DNA of 64,000 nucleotides, from the NCBI RefSeq assembly GCF_002216795.1, contig NZ_CP022316.1, positions 2,356,001 through 2,420,000 on the forward strand, given 5' to 3'. A program made the position numbers and the translations under genes. Below, in pieces: positions 32,643 to 42,449 of this stretch. The notes below the pieces were generated by a model, which did not search any database, was not told where the DNA came from, and worked only from the letters and a program-made list of their open reading frames with translations. Each line of letters begins with the position of its first letter. Positions within the stretch are counted from its first letter, which is position 1. The DNA is from Brachybacterium avium. Lineage in GTDB: Bacteria; Actinomycetota; Actinomycetes; Actinomycetales; Dermabacteraceae.

Positions 32643-32691
32643 TTGAACCCCACCCCACCCAGTGCTACGCTCCCGCATGGAAACGTTTCCA
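32643..32691 (+). promoter_or_regulatory. Promoter and LacI-type operator of the ribose operon
   Basis: A -35 TTGAAC (32643-32648) and -10 TACGCT (32666-32671) are 17 bases apart. A perfect 14-base palindrome, TGGAAACGTTTCCA (32678-32691), covers the expected transcription start, 26 bases before the lacI ATG. The sequence is a classical LacI/GalR-family operator with a central CG, so the operon's own regulator is the natural ligand. Confidence 0.72.
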
Positions 32692-32717
32692 TCAACGCTG
32701 ATGACGAGGAGCCGCAG

Positions 32718-33746
32718 ATGTCTCGACCCACCATCAAAGACATCGCCGCCGAGGCGGGCGTCGCGCTCGGCACCGCCTCGCGCGCCCTCTCCGGCAACGG
32801 CTCCGTCGCCACCGAGACCCGCGAGCGGGTGCTCGCCGCGGCCGAGCGGCTGGACTTCATCCCCAACGCCCAGGCCCGGGCCCTGCGCTCGGAGCGCACC
32901 GAGACGATCGGCCTGCTGATCCCTGATGTGCGGAACCCCTTCTTCGCCGAACTGGCCCACGTCGTCGAGCGCGAGGCCCGCTCCTCGGGCCTGTCCGTGG
33001 TGCTGTGCAGCGCGAACGAGGATCCCGAGCTGATGCGCCAGTACATGCTGGTGCTGCGCCAGCAGCGGGTGGACGGGATCATCGTCGCCCCCTTCTCCAC
33101 CGCCCACGACACCCTGCAGGCCGTCAAGGGCGCCGGGATGCCGCTGGTGTTCGTGGACCGCACCATCCCCGGCATGGATGTCCCCGCCGTCGTCTCCGAC
33201 ACTGGGGCCGCGATCCGTGACGCCGTCCACGCCCTCGTCAGCGGGGGAGCGCAGCGGCTGGGGTTCCTCTCCGGCCCCGCCCAGGCCTCCACCGGCGTGG
33301 AGCGGCTTGCCGAGTTCACCGCCGCGGTCGAGGACATCGGCATCGAGACGGTCGTCCAGCACGGCGACTTCCAGGAGGAGGCCGGCCACGACGGCATGCG
33401 GGCCCTGCTCGCCGCCGGGGTGGACGCGGTGCTGGCGGCGGATTCCCGGATGACGCTCGGCGCCGTGCGGGAATGCCTCGAGACCGGGATCGTCCCCGCC
33501 CGCGACCTGCCCTTCATCGGCTTCGACGACATCGCCCCCTTCGCGCTCCTGCAGCCGCCGCTGCCGCTGATCTGCCAGGACCTCGAGGGCATGGCCACCA
33601 CCGCCGTGCGCCTGCTGAACGCTCAGCTTCGCGGCGAGACCCCCCGCACCGAGCACCGCCTGCCCGCCCACCTGCGCCTGCCCACCGGCGAGGCGCTCAC
33701 CAACCCCTCCACCTCCACGGAAGCCGAGGTCCCACACCATGACTGA
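32718..33746 (+). CDS. LacI-family repressor of the ribose operon
   Basis: 342 residues. The N-terminal LacI helix-turn-helix (PTIKDIAAEAGVALGTASRA) and hinge (NAQARALRSERT) are followed by the periplasmic-binding-protein-like effector domain (IGLLIPDVRNPFFAELAHVV, VDGIIVAPFSTAH, FIGFDDIAPFALLQPPL). GAGGAG lies six bases before the ATG. It heads the operon and overlaps rbsA by eight bases, so it is transcribed with the genes it presumably controls through the palindrome at 32678-32691. The expected inducer is ribose or a ribose derivative, judged from the company of rbsK and rbsD. Confidence 0.9.
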   Translation: MSRPTIKDIAAEAGVALGTASRALSGNGSVATETRERVLAAAERLDFIPNAQARALRSERTETIGLLIPDVRNPFFAELAHVVEREARSSGLSVVLCSANEDPELMRQYMLVLRQQRVDGIIVAPFSTAHDTLQAVKGAGMPLVFVDRTIPGMDVPAVVSDTGAAIRDAVHALVSGGAQRLGFLSGPAQASTGVERLAEFTAAVEDIGIETVVQHGDFQEEAGHDGMRALLAAGVDAVLAADSRMTLGAVRECLETGIVPARDLPFIGFDDIAPFALLQPPLPLICQDLEGMATTAVRLLNAQLRGETPRTEHRLPAHLRLPTGEALTNPSTSTEAEVPHHD

Positions 33747-35286
33747 CGCGCAACCCGCCCTGCTCACCCTCGAGGGGGTGAGCAAATCCTTCGGCCCGGT
33801 CACCGTCATCGATGACGTCACCGTGCATGTCCGCGCCGGCCAGGTCGAGGTCCTCCTCGGCGAGAACGGCGCCGGGAAGTCCACGCTAATCAAGATGATG
33901 TCCGGCATCTACCAGCCGGGCGCCGGCCGGATCCTGGTCGACGGCTCCCCCGTCCAGCTGCCCGATGTCAGAGCCGCTGAACGGCACGGCATCGCCACCA
34001 TCCACCAGGAGCTGAACCTGGTGCCCCAGCTCAGCGTCGCCGAGAACATCACGCTCGGCCGCACCCCGAAGCGTTTCGGCATGGTCGACCGCCGCCGGAT
34101 GCACCAGATCGCCCGGGACGCGCTCGAGCAGATCGGTCTCGACGTCGACCTCGATCAGCCCGTCGGCGAGCTCGGCATCGCCCGCCAGCAGCTGGTCGAG
34201 ATCGCCAAGGCGCTCTCCCAGAACGCGCGCCTGCTGATCCTCGACGAGCCGACCGCCGCCCTCACCGGGCGCGAGATCGATGCCCTGTTCCGGGTGGTCG
34301 AGGATCTGAAGAGCCAGAACGTCGGCATGGTGTTCATCTCCCACCATCTCGATGAGATCCCCCGCATCGGCGACACCGTCTCCGTGCTGCGCGACGGCAA
34401 GTTCATCGCCACCGTCCCCGCCGACACCTCCCAGGACGAGCTCGTCTCCCTCATGGTGGGCCGCGACATCGCCGACCAGTTCCCCCGCAAGCGCCCCGAG
34501 ACCCAGGGCGAGGTGCTGCTCGAGGTCGAGGGCCTGACCAGCGAGGGCACCTTCGAAGGCGTCGACTTCACCGTCCACGCCGGAGAGGTGCTCGGCATCG
34601 CCGGGCTCGTCGGCGCGGGACGCACCGAGGTGCTGCGCGCCGTGTTCGGCGCCGATCCCTACGACGCCGGCTCCGTGACCCTGCAGGGCCGGCCCCTGCG
34701 CAGCCACGACGTCGGCCGCTCCATCGCCCGGGGCCTGGGCCTGGTGCCCGAGGACCGCAAGACCCAGGGCCTGGTGCTGGATGCGGGCGTCGCCGAGAAC
34801 GCCGGCTACGCCACCCTGCGCTCCACCGCCAAGAGGGGCCTCGCCGACCGGCGCGGCCAGCGCCGCCGCGCCGCGAAGGTCACCGAGCAGCTCTCGGTGA
34901 AGATGGCGGGCCTGGACCAGCCGATCCGCAACCTCTCCGGCGGCAACCAGCAGAAGGTCGTCTTCGCCCGCTGGGTGATGGCCGGCTCCACCGTGCTGCT
35001 GCTGGACGAACCCACCCGCGGCGTCGACGTCGGCGCCAAGGTCGAGATCTACGAGCTGATCAACGAGATCACCGAGGCCGGCGGCGCCGTCGTCATGGTC
35101 TCCAGCGAACTGCCCGAGGTGCTCGGCATGAGCGACCGCATCCTCGTGATGAGCAACGGCCAGGTCGCCGGGACCCTCGACGCGAACGACGCCACCGAGG
35201 ACTCCGTCATGAGCCTCGCCGTCTCCGCCATCTCGTCGGCCGTGACCGACGAGGACCCCACCACGCCGACCGCCGAGGCGTCCTGA
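33739..35286 (+). CDS. rbsA: Ribose-type ABC transporter ATP-binding protein
   Basis: 515 residues with two ABC cassettes in tandem, as in all sugar importers of the CUT2 class. Cassette one has GENGAGKSTLIKMM (Walker A, about 34-47) and LLILDEPTAAL (Walker B). Cassette two has the usual degenerate Walker A (GIAGLVGAGRTEVLRAVFGA), an intact signature NLSGGNQQKVVFARW and LLLDEPTRGVDVG. It powers import through RbsC. It overlaps the lacI stop and is followed by rbsC after 47 bases. Confidence 0.94.
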   Translation: MTDAQPALLTLEGVSKSFGPVTVIDDVTVHVRAGQVEVLLGENGAGKSTLIKMMSGIYQPGAGRILVDGSPVQLPDVRAAERHGIATIHQELNLVPQLSVAENITLGRTPKRFGMVDRRRMHQIARDALEQIGLDVDLDQPVGELGIARQQLVEIAKALSQNARLLILDEPTAALTGREIDALFRVVEDLKSQNVGMVFISHHLDEIPRIGDTVSVLRDGKFIATVPADTSQDELVSLMVGRDIADQFPRKRPETQGEVLLEVEGLTSEGTFEGVDFTVHAGEVLGIAGLVGAGRTEVLRAVFGADPYDAGSVTLQGRPLRSHDVGRSIARGLGLVPEDRKTQGLVLDAGVAENAGYATLRSTAKRGLADRRGQRRRAAKVTEQLSVKMAGLDQPIRNLSGGNQQKVVFARWVMAGSTVLLLDEPTRGVDVGAKVEIYELINEITEAGGAVVMVSSELPEVLGMSDRILVMSNGQVAGTLDANDATEDSVMSLAVSAISSAVTDEDPTTPTAEAS

Positions 35287-35333
35287 CGGGCCCCGCCCGC
35301 CGCCCCACCCTCCCCTCCGAAAGGAGCCGCGGC

Positions 35334-36323
35334 ATGACCGCGACCACTACCTCACCCAGCCCCACCACCCGCAAGGGCCCCACCACCCTGTCGCGCCTCG
35401 GCCACTGGGCGATGAACAACGGCGCCCTCGTGGGCCTGATCCTGCTGTGCATCGGCCTGTTCATCGCCACCCCGAGCTTCCTGACCGTCCCGAACCTCAT
35501 CAACATCGGCATCCAGGCCTCCGTCGTCGCGATCCTCGCCTTCGGCATGACCTTCGTGATCGTCACCGCCGGCATCGACCTCTCCGTCGGCTCCGTCGCA
35601 GCGCTCGGCGCCGTGGTCTCCGCCTACTCCTTCGCCTCGCTGAACCTGCCCGGCATCCTCACCCTCGTGGTGGGGCTGCTGATCGGTGCACTGGCCGGCG
35701 CGATCTCGGGCCTGTCCATCGCCTACGGCAAGCTGCCCTCCTTCATCGCGACGCTCGCGATGATGAGCGTGGCCCGCGGCCTGACCCTCGTCGTCTCCAA
35801 CGGCACCCCCATCACCACCTCGAAGTCCGTCTCCTTCATGGGCGGCAGCCTCGGCGGCTTCCCCGTCCCGATCCTGGCGATGGTGGTCGCGGGGGTGGTG
35901 TGCTGGTTCATCCTCACCCGCACCGTGCTGGGCCGCTCCATGTACGCCATCGGCGGCAACGAGGAGGCCGCGCGACTGTCCGGCCTGCCCGTCAAGAAGA
36001 TCCTCGTGATCGTCTACGCCCTCTCCGGCCTGTTCGCGGGCCTCGCCGGGATGGTCCTCGCCGGGCGGCTCTCCTCCGCCGGCCCCCAGGCCGGTGTCGG
36101 CTACGAGCTGGACGCGATCGCCGCCGTCGTCATCGGTGGGGCGTCGCTGGCCGGCGGCTCCGGCCGCGCCACCGGCACCCTGGTCGGCGCGATCCTGCTG
36201 GCCGTGATCCGCAACGGGCTGAACATCCTCAACGTCTCCTCGTTCTGGCAGCAGGTCGTGATCGGCCTGGTGATCGCCCTGGCCGTCGGCTTCGACGTGC
36301 TGCGCCGCAAGACCTCCCGCTGA
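35334..36323 (+). CDS. rbsC: Ribose-type ABC transporter permease
   Basis: 329 residues with eight to ten hydrophobic segments of the BPD_transp_2 family. Landmarks are FGMTFVIVTAGIDLSVGSVA, FIATLAMMSVARGLTL, AIGGNEEAARLSGLPV and DAIAAVVIGGASLAGGSGRA, all standard in RbsC. GAAAGGAG precedes the ATG. It forms the membrane channel for the RbsA/RbsB system. Confidence 0.94.
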   Translation: MTATTTSPSPTTRKGPTTLSRLGHWAMNNGALVGLILLCIGLFIATPSFLTVPNLINIGIQASVVAILAFGMTFVIVTAGIDLSVGSVAALGAVVSAYSFASLNLPGILTLVVGLLIGALAGAISGLSIAYGKLPSFIATLAMMSVARGLTLVVSNGTPITTSKSVSFMGGSLGGFPVPILAMVVAGVVCWFILTRTVLGRSMYAIGGNEEAARLSGLPVKKILVIVYALSGLFAGLAGMVLAGRLSSAGPQAGVGYELDAIAAVVIGGASLAGGSGRATGTLVGAILLAVIRNGLNILNVSSFWQQVVIGLVIALAVGFDVLRRKTSR

Positions 36324-36387
36324 CCCACCCCACCACCCCACTGACAACCCACGGGAGCCCGAGCTCCCCGCAGAGAAGGAGATCGCC

Positions 36388-37343
36388 ATGATCACCATCA
36401 CCAAGTCCATGACCAGCCGCCGCGGCCTGTTCGCCCTCACCGCCGCGGCCGCCGCCGGCGTCACCCTGACCGCCTGCAACCGCGGCGGCGGCGAGGCGGA
36501 GGGCGGCGGCCAGCGCGTCATGCTCGCCGTCTCCACCCAGACCAACCCCTTCTTCGTCGAGCTCGTCGAGGGCGCGAAGGCGGAGGCCGAGGCCCAGGGC
36601 GTCACCCTGGACATCCAGGATGCCTCCGACGACTCCGCCACCCAGGCCAACCAGCTCGCCAACGCCATCACCCAGGGCATCTCCCTGGTGATCGTCAACC
36701 CCACCGACTCCGACGCCGTCTCCACCTCCGTCGAGGCGCTGAACAACGCCGACATCCCGTCATCGCCGTGGATCGTGACGCCACCTCCGGGGAGCTGGCC
36801 AGCTTCGTCGCCTCGGACAACGTCGCCGGCGGCACCCAGGCCGCCGAGGCGCTCGCCGCCGCGATCGGTGAGGAGGGCCAGGTGATCGTGCTGCAGGGCG
36901 TGCCCGGCTCCTCCGCCTCCCGCGACCGCGGCCAGGGCTTCACCGAGGGCATCGAGCAGTTCTCCGACATCACCGTGGTCGCCCAGCAGACCGCGAACTT
37001 CGACCGCGCCGAAGGCCTGAACGTGGCCACCAACCTGCTGCAGGCCAACCCCGACGTGGTCGGCATCTTCTGCGAGAACGACGAGATGGCGCTCGGCGCG
37101 ATCGAGGCGCTCGGCGACCGCGCCGGCTCCGAGGTGATGGTGGTGGGCTTCGACGGGACCGAGGAGGGCATCGCCGCGGTCGCCGACGGCACCCTGGAGG
37201 CCACCATCGCCCAGCAGCCCGCCGAGCTCGGGAAGCAGTCCGTCGCCGAGGCCGTCAAGGTCCTCGCCGACGAGGATGTCGAGCCCGAGGTCTCCGTCGA
37301 GGTCGTCACCATCACCGAGGACAACGCAGGCGAGTTCGAGTGA
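36388..37343 (+). CDS. rbsB: Ribose-type substrate-binding lipoprotein, split by a one-base frameshift
   Basis: The first frame has an Arg-rich start, a hydrophobic stretch and the lipobox LTAC, then the binding-protein opening VMLAVSTQTNPFFVELVEGA. Near 36756-36758 it drops out of frame; adding one C to the CCC run gives NNADIPVIAVDRDATSGELASFVASDNVAGG, which continues to IFCENDEMALGAIEAL and VVGFDGTEEGIAAV. Restored length is about 318 residues, normal for RbsB. The binding signature residues (NPFF, DRD, NDEMALG, GFDG) are all present. The break lies in a homopolymer and the rest of the operon is intact, so a sequence error is more likely than a true mutation. Confidence 0.87.
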
Positions 37344-38269
37344 GCCCCGCAGACACGATCGCGGTGGTCGGGTCGATCAACGTCGACCTCAGCGCCCAAG
37401 TGGCCCGCCACCCCCAGCCGGGGGAGACCCTCCACGGCCGCGGCGGACAGATGACGCCCGGCGGCAAGGGCGCGAACCAGGCCGTCGCCGCCGCGAAGCT
37501 CGGCGGGAGCGTGCAGATGATCGGCGCCGTCGGCACCGACGCCCAGGCCGAGGTGGGCCTGTCCGGCCTGCGCGCGGCCGACGTGGGCCTGGACGGCGTG
37601 CGCGAGATCGAGGGGCCGACGGGCCTGGCGATCGTGACCGTCGCCGAGGACGGCGAGAACACCATCGTGGTGATCGCCGGCGCCAACGACGCCGTGGACG
37701 CCGCCCAGGTGACCGCCTCCCGCGAGGTGCTCGAGGGTGCGGCGATCGTGGTGTGCCAGGGCGAGATCCCCCGAGACGGGATCGAGGCCCTGCCCGCTCT
37801 CGTACAGGGACGGTTCCTGCACAACCCCGCCCCGGTCATGGAGCTGGACCCGGCCGTGCTGCGGGCCTCCGACCCGCTGGTGGTCAACGAGCACGAGGCC
37901 GCCCTGGTCCTCGCGCAGCTGACCCCCGAGATGGACCCGCCGCAGCAGCCGGAACTGATCGCAGGCGCCCTGCGCGCCGCCGGCATCGCCTCCGTGGTCC
38001 TGACCCTGGGGGCGCAGGGCTCACTCGTGGCCGACTCCGACGGGACCCACAGGATCCCCGCGGCGCCGGTGACCGCAGTGGACACCACCGGCGCCGGCGA
38101 CGCGTTCATCGGCGCGCTCGCCGTCGGCCTCGCCCGCAGCGAGTCCCTCCCGGTCGCGGCCCGCTTCGCCTCCCGGGTCGGGGCCTTCGCCGCCACCGGC
38201 CACGGCGCCCAGCCCAGCTACCCCGGCAGCGAGGACCAGCTGCCGCAGCTGGACGGAGCAGGGGCATGA
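37340..38269 (+). CDS. rbsK: Ribokinase
   Basis: 309 residues of the PfkB family from a GTG that overlaps the rbsB stop (GTGA). The N-terminal VVGSINVDLS and GGKGANQAVAAAKLGG motifs bind ribose, and VDTTGAGDAFIGALAVGLAR near residue 250 holds the catalytic Asp and anion hole. It phosphorylates ribose at O-5 so that it can enter the pentose phosphate pathway. It overlaps rbsD by four bases. Confidence 0.93.
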   Translation: MSPADTIAVVGSINVDLSAQVARHPQPGETLHGRGGQMTPGGKGANQAVAAAKLGGSVQMIGAVGTDAQAEVGLSGLRAADVGLDGVREIEGPTGLAIVTVAEDGENTIVVIAGANDAVDAAQVTASREVLEGAAIVVCQGEIPRDGIEALPALVQGRFLHNPAPVMELDPAVLRASDPLVVNEHEAALVLAQLTPEMDPPQQPELIAGALRAAGIASVVLTLGAQGSLVADSDGTHRIPAAPVTAVDTTGAGDAFIGALAVGLARSESLPVAARFASRVGAFAATGHGAQPSYPGSEDQLPQLDGAGA

Positions 38270-38649
38270 AGCGCCGCGGGATCCTCCACCCCGAGCTCAG
38301 CGCGCACCTGGCCCGCCTCGGCCACACCGACACCTTCGTGATCGGCGACTGCGGCCTGCCCATCCCGCCGGGAGTGGCGCGCGTGGACCTCGCCGTGACC
38401 CTCGGCGTGCCCGGCTTCGCCGAGGTGACCGACTCGATCCTCGCCGAGATCGAGGTGGAGGCCGCCGTGATCGCCGCCGAGGCCGCGGGCTCCCCGGCGG
38501 GGGAGGTGCTTCGGGCGCGGTTCCCGGGCGCCGCGAGCGTGGCGCACGAGGAGTTCAAGCAGCTCACGGCCCAGGCGCGCTTCGTGGTGCGCACGGGGGA
38601 GACCACCCCGTTCTCGAACGTGATCGTGCGATGCGGGGTGCCGTTCTAG
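38266..38649 (+). CDS. rbsD: D-ribose pyranase
   Basis: 127 residues, starting MKRRGILHPELSAHLARLGH with the family His residue in an 'LGHTD' segment and ending GETTPFSNVIVRCGVPF. RbsD interconverts the pyranose form of ribose delivered by the transporter and the furanose form used by RbsK. It is the last gene of the operon and is followed by a strong hairpin. Two pieces of a second rbsD-like sequence lie at 41108-41227 and 43114-43140. Confidence 0.93.
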   Translation: MKRRGILHPELSAHLARLGHTDTFVIGDCGLPIPPGVARVDLAVTLGVPGFAEVTDSILAEIEVEAAVIAAEAAGSPAGEVLRARFPGAASVAHEEFKQLTAQARFVVRTGETTPFSNVIVRCGVPF

Positions 38650-38672
38650 ACGCAGCGTTCCCCTCAGGATCC

Positions 38673-38717
38673 AGCCCCGCAGCATGCCGGCCCAGGCGTC
38701 GGCCGTGCTGCGGGGCT
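38673..38717. terminator. Hairpin terminator between rbsD and the BCCT transporter gene
   Basis: AGCCCCGCAGCA (38673-38684) and TGCTGCGGGGCT (38706-38717) pair perfectly over 12 bases with a 21-base, itself GC-rich loop. There is no U-tract on either strand. Its position between convergent genes suits a shared two-way terminator. Confidence 0.7.
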
Positions 38718-38735
38718 GACCCGCACGAGGACCTG

Positions 38736-40996
38736 CTACTGCCGGTCGTCGATCGGCTCGACGTCGTCGGGCTCTTCGGGGACGTGCGGGCTGGGATCGG
38801 TGTGCGGCACGCGGGTCGGCGTGATCACGGACTCGTAGGCGTGCTCGTTGGAGTACTGCAGGAACGCCAGATGCGCCTCGTACCGGTCGATGACGTCGTC
38901 GATCACCTGCTGGGACGTCAGCCCCATGAGGTCGTACCCCTCCGAGCCGGTCTGCGTGAACACCTCGAGGCGGTAGTACACATCCGCGCCCCGGGACATG
39001 CTGCGGGCACCGAAGGTGGGGACGGCGGCCTGCACGGGCGCGACCCGGTACTGGAAGTCCCGCTGCCCCTCGGGCATCGTCACCACCAGCGTGTACTCGG
39101 AGATCGCGCCGCCGGCTCCGGGGCCGGTCGTGAGCGAGGCCGTGTAGCCGAGCTTCGTGAACTCCGCCGAGACGTCCCGCAGCGCGGGGGAGATCACGTC
39201 GGTCTCGAACCGTGCGACGGCGCGCTCGGTGGGGTAGGACCGGATCTGCGCGAGCCGCTGCCGCCACGTCTTCTCGGGCGCGTGGCCGCCGTGCGCGGCG
39301 ACCTGCGGCGTGCGCCTCGTGATCCCCTCGCGTTCGGCGCGTTCCATCCGCAGCACCTTCGAGAACGAGGCCATCACCAGATAGACGATGATCGTCACCG
39401 GCAGCGCGAAGATCAGCGTCGCCAGCTCCATCGTGCGCACGCCCCCGGCGATCAGCATCCCGATCGTCAGCACCGCCGTGACCAGCGCCCAGTAGATGCG
39501 CAGCCACTTCGCGCCGTCCTGCGCGGGATCGGGGATGGAGGAGGAGAAGTTGGCCATCACCATGGCGCCGGAGTTGGCGCTGGTGAGGTAGAAGAGCATG
39601 CCGGAGAGGGTGGCCAGGCCGATCAGGAAGCTCGCCCCGGGCAGGGACTGCAGCAGGGCGTACCAGCCGTGCTGCGGGTTGGCCATCGCGAGCGCCGCGA
39701 ACTCGGAGTCCCCGTCCAGCACCTTGCGCAGTGCGGAGTTCCCGAAGATCGTCACGATGAGGAAGTCGCACAGCACCGGCGCGGTGATCGCCGCGATCAC
39801 GAACTCGCGCAGTGTGCGCCCGCGGGAGATGCGGGCGAGGAACAGGCCCACGAACGGCCCCCACGCGAGCCAGAACGCCCAGAAGAACAGGGTCCAGCTG
39901 CTCATCCATTCGGCGCCGCCGTCGACGTATCCGAAGGTCTCCAGGGTCCGGGCGGGCAGGGTGAAGACGAAGCGGCCGATGTTCTCGACCATCGTGCTGA
40001 GCAGGAAGGCGGTGTTCCCGCTGATCAGGATGTACGCGATCATCGCGCCGGCCACCCAGAGGTTCAGCTCGGAGATCATGCGGATCCCCTTGTCGACCCC
40101 CGAGGTGCAGGCCGCGATCGTCATCACGACGGCGACGGCGACCAGCGCGATCTGCAGCGCCAGACCCTCGGGCAGCCCGAACAGGAGGGAGAAGCCGACG
40201 TTCAGCAGGACCACCCCGATGCCCATCGAGGTGGCGACGCCGAAGACGGTGCCCACGAGGGCGAAGATGTCGATCGCGTCGCCCATCCGGCCGCGGACCC
40301 GCTTGCCGAGCAGCGGGTACAGGGCCGCGCGGATCGACAGCGGCATGCCCCAGCGGTAGGCGAAGTACCCCATCGCCATGCCGAGCAGGGCGTAGACGGA
40401 CCAGCCGGCGATCCCGTAGTGGAACATCGTCCAGATCACCGCATCCTGCGCCGCCTCGGCGGATTCCGGCGTCACCGACGGGGGAGCGATGTACTGCGTG
40501 ACCGGGCCGGTCACCGAGTAGAACAGCATGTCGATGCCCACCCCGGCGGCGAACAGCATCGAGACCCAGGTGAACAGGTTGTACTGGGGCCGGGAGTGGT
40601 CCGGTCCCAGCCGGACCCCGCCCTCCTTGGAAAAGGCGACCCAGAGCACGAACAGGATCGCCAGCGTGATGGTCAGCACGTAGAACCAGCCGAGGTTCAC
40701 GGAGATCCAGTCGACGGCGAGGTTCATCGTCCCGGCGGCGTGGTCGGGGGAGAGGATCGCCCAGACCGAGAACGTGAGGATGATCAGCGATGCGCTGACG
40801 AAGACCAGCCAGTTGATGCGCGGCTGCGCACGGTCGGCGAAGTCCGCAGGGCCCTTGGTGCGCAGCTCCGTGCTCGAGGACGGGGGCGCGTGTCCTTGTC
40901 GGCGGTGCGGCGCTCGGTGGCGCCGAACTGGCCGCGCTGGACTTCCGGTGCGGGCAGGTGCTCCGCGGATCGCTGCGCGTCATCGGGCTCCGGCAC
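38736..40996 (-). CDS. BCCT-family betaine/carnitine/choline transporter, split by a one-base frameshift
   Basis: The start is GTG at 40996 behind AAAGGAG (VPEPDDAQRSAEHLPAPEVQ). After 38 codons the frame is lost at the GGGGG run 40882-40886; adding one base gives PPSSSTELRTKGPADFADRA and INWLVFVSASLIILTFSVWA, then the long frame to 38736. The membrane part has the 12 BCCT segments with the Trp-rich signature region (EWMSSWTLFFWAFWLAWGPF, VGLFLARISRGRT). A 180-residue C-terminal cytoplasmic tail follows (TERAVARFETDVISPALRDV and on), as in BetT-type members that sense osmolality. It imports compatible solutes or their precursors. Confidence 0.87.
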
Positions 40997-41107
40997 GTCG
41001 TTCTCCTTTCGCTCGAGGGGCGGCGTCCGAAGCGTACCTCCGGTGCGTCGTGACCTGCGGGGGCGACCGTTGCAGGGTGAGCACGTCGACGCCAGCGCGC
41101 GACGGTG

Positions 41108-41227
41108 CGGTTCCCGGGCGCCGAGGCGGTGCCGCATGACGGGCTCACGCAGTGCACGGCCCGGGCGCGATTGCAGGTGCGCACCGGGGAGGGGACGCGC
41201 CTCCGATCGCGAGGGGTGCTCACACCA
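41108..41227 (+). pseudogene. Remnant of a second rbsD (3' half, first piece)
   Basis: The frame reads RFPGAEAVPHDGLTQCTARA, then RLQVRTGEGTRLRS. The intact rbsD has RFPGAASVAHEEFKQLTAQARFVVRTGETTPFS at the same place, and the DNA shares long identical runs such as CGGTTCCCGGGCGCCG. There is no start codon, and the sequence departs from rbsD just after the RTGE segment, where the XRE/ImmA/PIN module begins. The missing end of rbsD is found again at 43114-43140. Confidence 0.7.
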
Positions 41228-41268
41228 TGCGAACGCAGGGGTGGACCGTGGTGCCGCCGCACGATAGA

Positions 41269-41296
41269 CTGAATCACCCTTGCGATAGTGATTCAG
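41269..41296. promoter_or_regulatory. Probable operator of the XRE/ImmA operon
   Basis: CTGAATCAC (41269-41277) and GTGATTCAG (41288-41296) are perfect nine-base arms around a ten-base spacer. The right arm touches the AGGAGG ribosome-binding site of the xre gene, so binding would block both transcription and ribosome access. XRE repressors bind sites of this geometry. Confidence 0.62.
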
Positions 41297-41307
41297 GAGG
41301 TGTGGTG

Positions 41308-41634
41308 ATGGGCGTGATGATCGCTGCGATCGAAAGCGCACGCACGGCAGCCGGCCTGTCGCAACGCGAATTAGCGGACAGGGCGGGTGTTTCGCAGCCG
41401 ACCTTGCAGCGCATCCTCGCTGGCACACGCCCGGCCAAGATGCCGGAGATCGTCCTGATCGCTGACGCGGTGGGGTGCACCGTTGCTCAGCTCACCGGAA
41501 GTGCCGTGGCGGACCGTGTGCAATGCGCGGCCCGCTCGACGAATGGCGAGGGCATGGACGCTATGCGTCAGCGCCTCCTGCACTTCATGGAGCTTGACGC
41601 CTACCTCGATGACCACGCGATCCCAGCGCTCTGA
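41308..41634 (+). CDS. XRE-family transcriptional regulator
   Basis: 108 residues from the ATG at 41308, behind a perfect AGGAGG seven bases upstream. Residues 8-60 are a Cro/C1-type helix-turn-helix (ARTAAGLSQRELADRAGVSQ, PTLQRILAG, IADAVGCTVAQLTG). It probably represses its own operon through the palindrome just upstream. Its stop overlaps the start of the ImmA-like metalloprotease by one base. In such pairs, first studied in ICEBs1, the protease cleaves the repressor to release the operon. Confidence 0.88.
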   Translation: MGVMIAAIESARTAAGLSQRELADRAGVSQPTLQRILAGTRPAKMPEIVLIADAVGCTVAQLTGSAVADRVQCAARSTNGEGMDAMRQRLLHFMELDAYLDDHAIPAL

Positions 41635-42449
41635 TGGTCGGCGCGGAGCAGCAGGCCGAGACGGCCGCTGAGGCATTCCGGCAGCAGTACCGCCTGGGAG
41701 TTCAACCTCTCGGGGATCTCGTAGCACTGATCGAGCAGACTACGGGGCACGATGTCGCAGTGCTTGAGGCGCCGGCGGACTCCCATGGGCTGACGATGCG
41801 TGACCCGGTGCGAGACCGGACGTTCATCGGCGTCGCTCGCACTCGGCATCCGATGCGTCAGCGCAGCACGCTCGCCCACGAGCTTGCTCACGTGGTGTTC
41901 GGCGATTGGACACAGGGCCTCGCGAAGCGTTCACCGGAAGAGATCCGTGCCGATGCCTTCGCCCGGCACCTGCTGACTCCCCGTGCGGGGCTCACCGCGT
42001 TCCTCGGCGAGGGGCACCATGCCGAGGCGTCCACGCTGTCTGCCGTCGTGCAGAGATTCCTCGTCTCACCCGCGATCGCAGCGATCGCGATGAGGGACGC
42101 CGGATTGATCGACTCGAGTAGATGCGATTCCTGGAGGGTGCTGAGCACGCCTCACCTGGCCACACGCTTCGGGTGGAGTGATCATTACGCCACGCTGCAA
42201 GCGGACTCCGACCGCCTTCGTGCGCCTCAGGGACTGGTCGCTCGAACGATCGCCGGGTACGCGGCGGGGGTGATCTCAGCCCAAGCCGTCGCCACCGTGC
42301 GAGGCGTGCCCGTCGAGACGGTGCAGGATGAACTGGCCGCTGCCGGAATCGTTCCAGAGCAGCTGGACCCGGAAGACTATGAACTCCATGAGCTGCCCGA
42401 GCCCACGATCGACGTGAGCGATCTGGAGGATGCGGACCCGTCGACATGA
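41634..42449 (+). CDS. ImmA/IrrE-family metalloprotease
   Basis: 271 residues. The zinc site HELAHVVFGD lies about residue 82-91, preceded by RQRSTLA, and ADAFARHLLTPR follows, where the family has its third ligand region. The C-terminal half contains a long helical part and ends in an acidic tail (ELPEPTIDVSDLEDADPST). Family members are co-encoded with XRE repressors and inactivate them by site-specific cleavage. It overlaps the xre stop by one base and the next start by four, so all three genes are co-translated. Confidence 0.88.
   Translation: MVGAEQQAETAAEAFRQQYRLGVQPLGDLVALIEQTTGHDVAVLEAPADSHGLTMRDPVRDRTFIGVARTRHPMRQRSTLAHELAHVVFGDWTQGLAKRSPEEIRADAFARHLLTPRAGLTAFLGEGHHAEASTLSAVVQRFLVSPAIAAIAMRDAGLIDSSRCDSWRVLSTPHLATRFGWSDHYATLQADSDRLRAPQGLVARTIAGYAAGVISAQAVATVRGVPVETVQDELAAAGIVPEQLDPEDYELHELPEPTIDVSDLEDADPST

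Noticed and set aside
38218..41277. Open frame of 1,019 codons opposite and overlapping the BCCT transporter gene
   Set aside because: It lies in a second frame of the same strand as the transporter, is Arg/Asp/His-rich without hydrophobic structure, and exists because GC-rich DNA has few stops.
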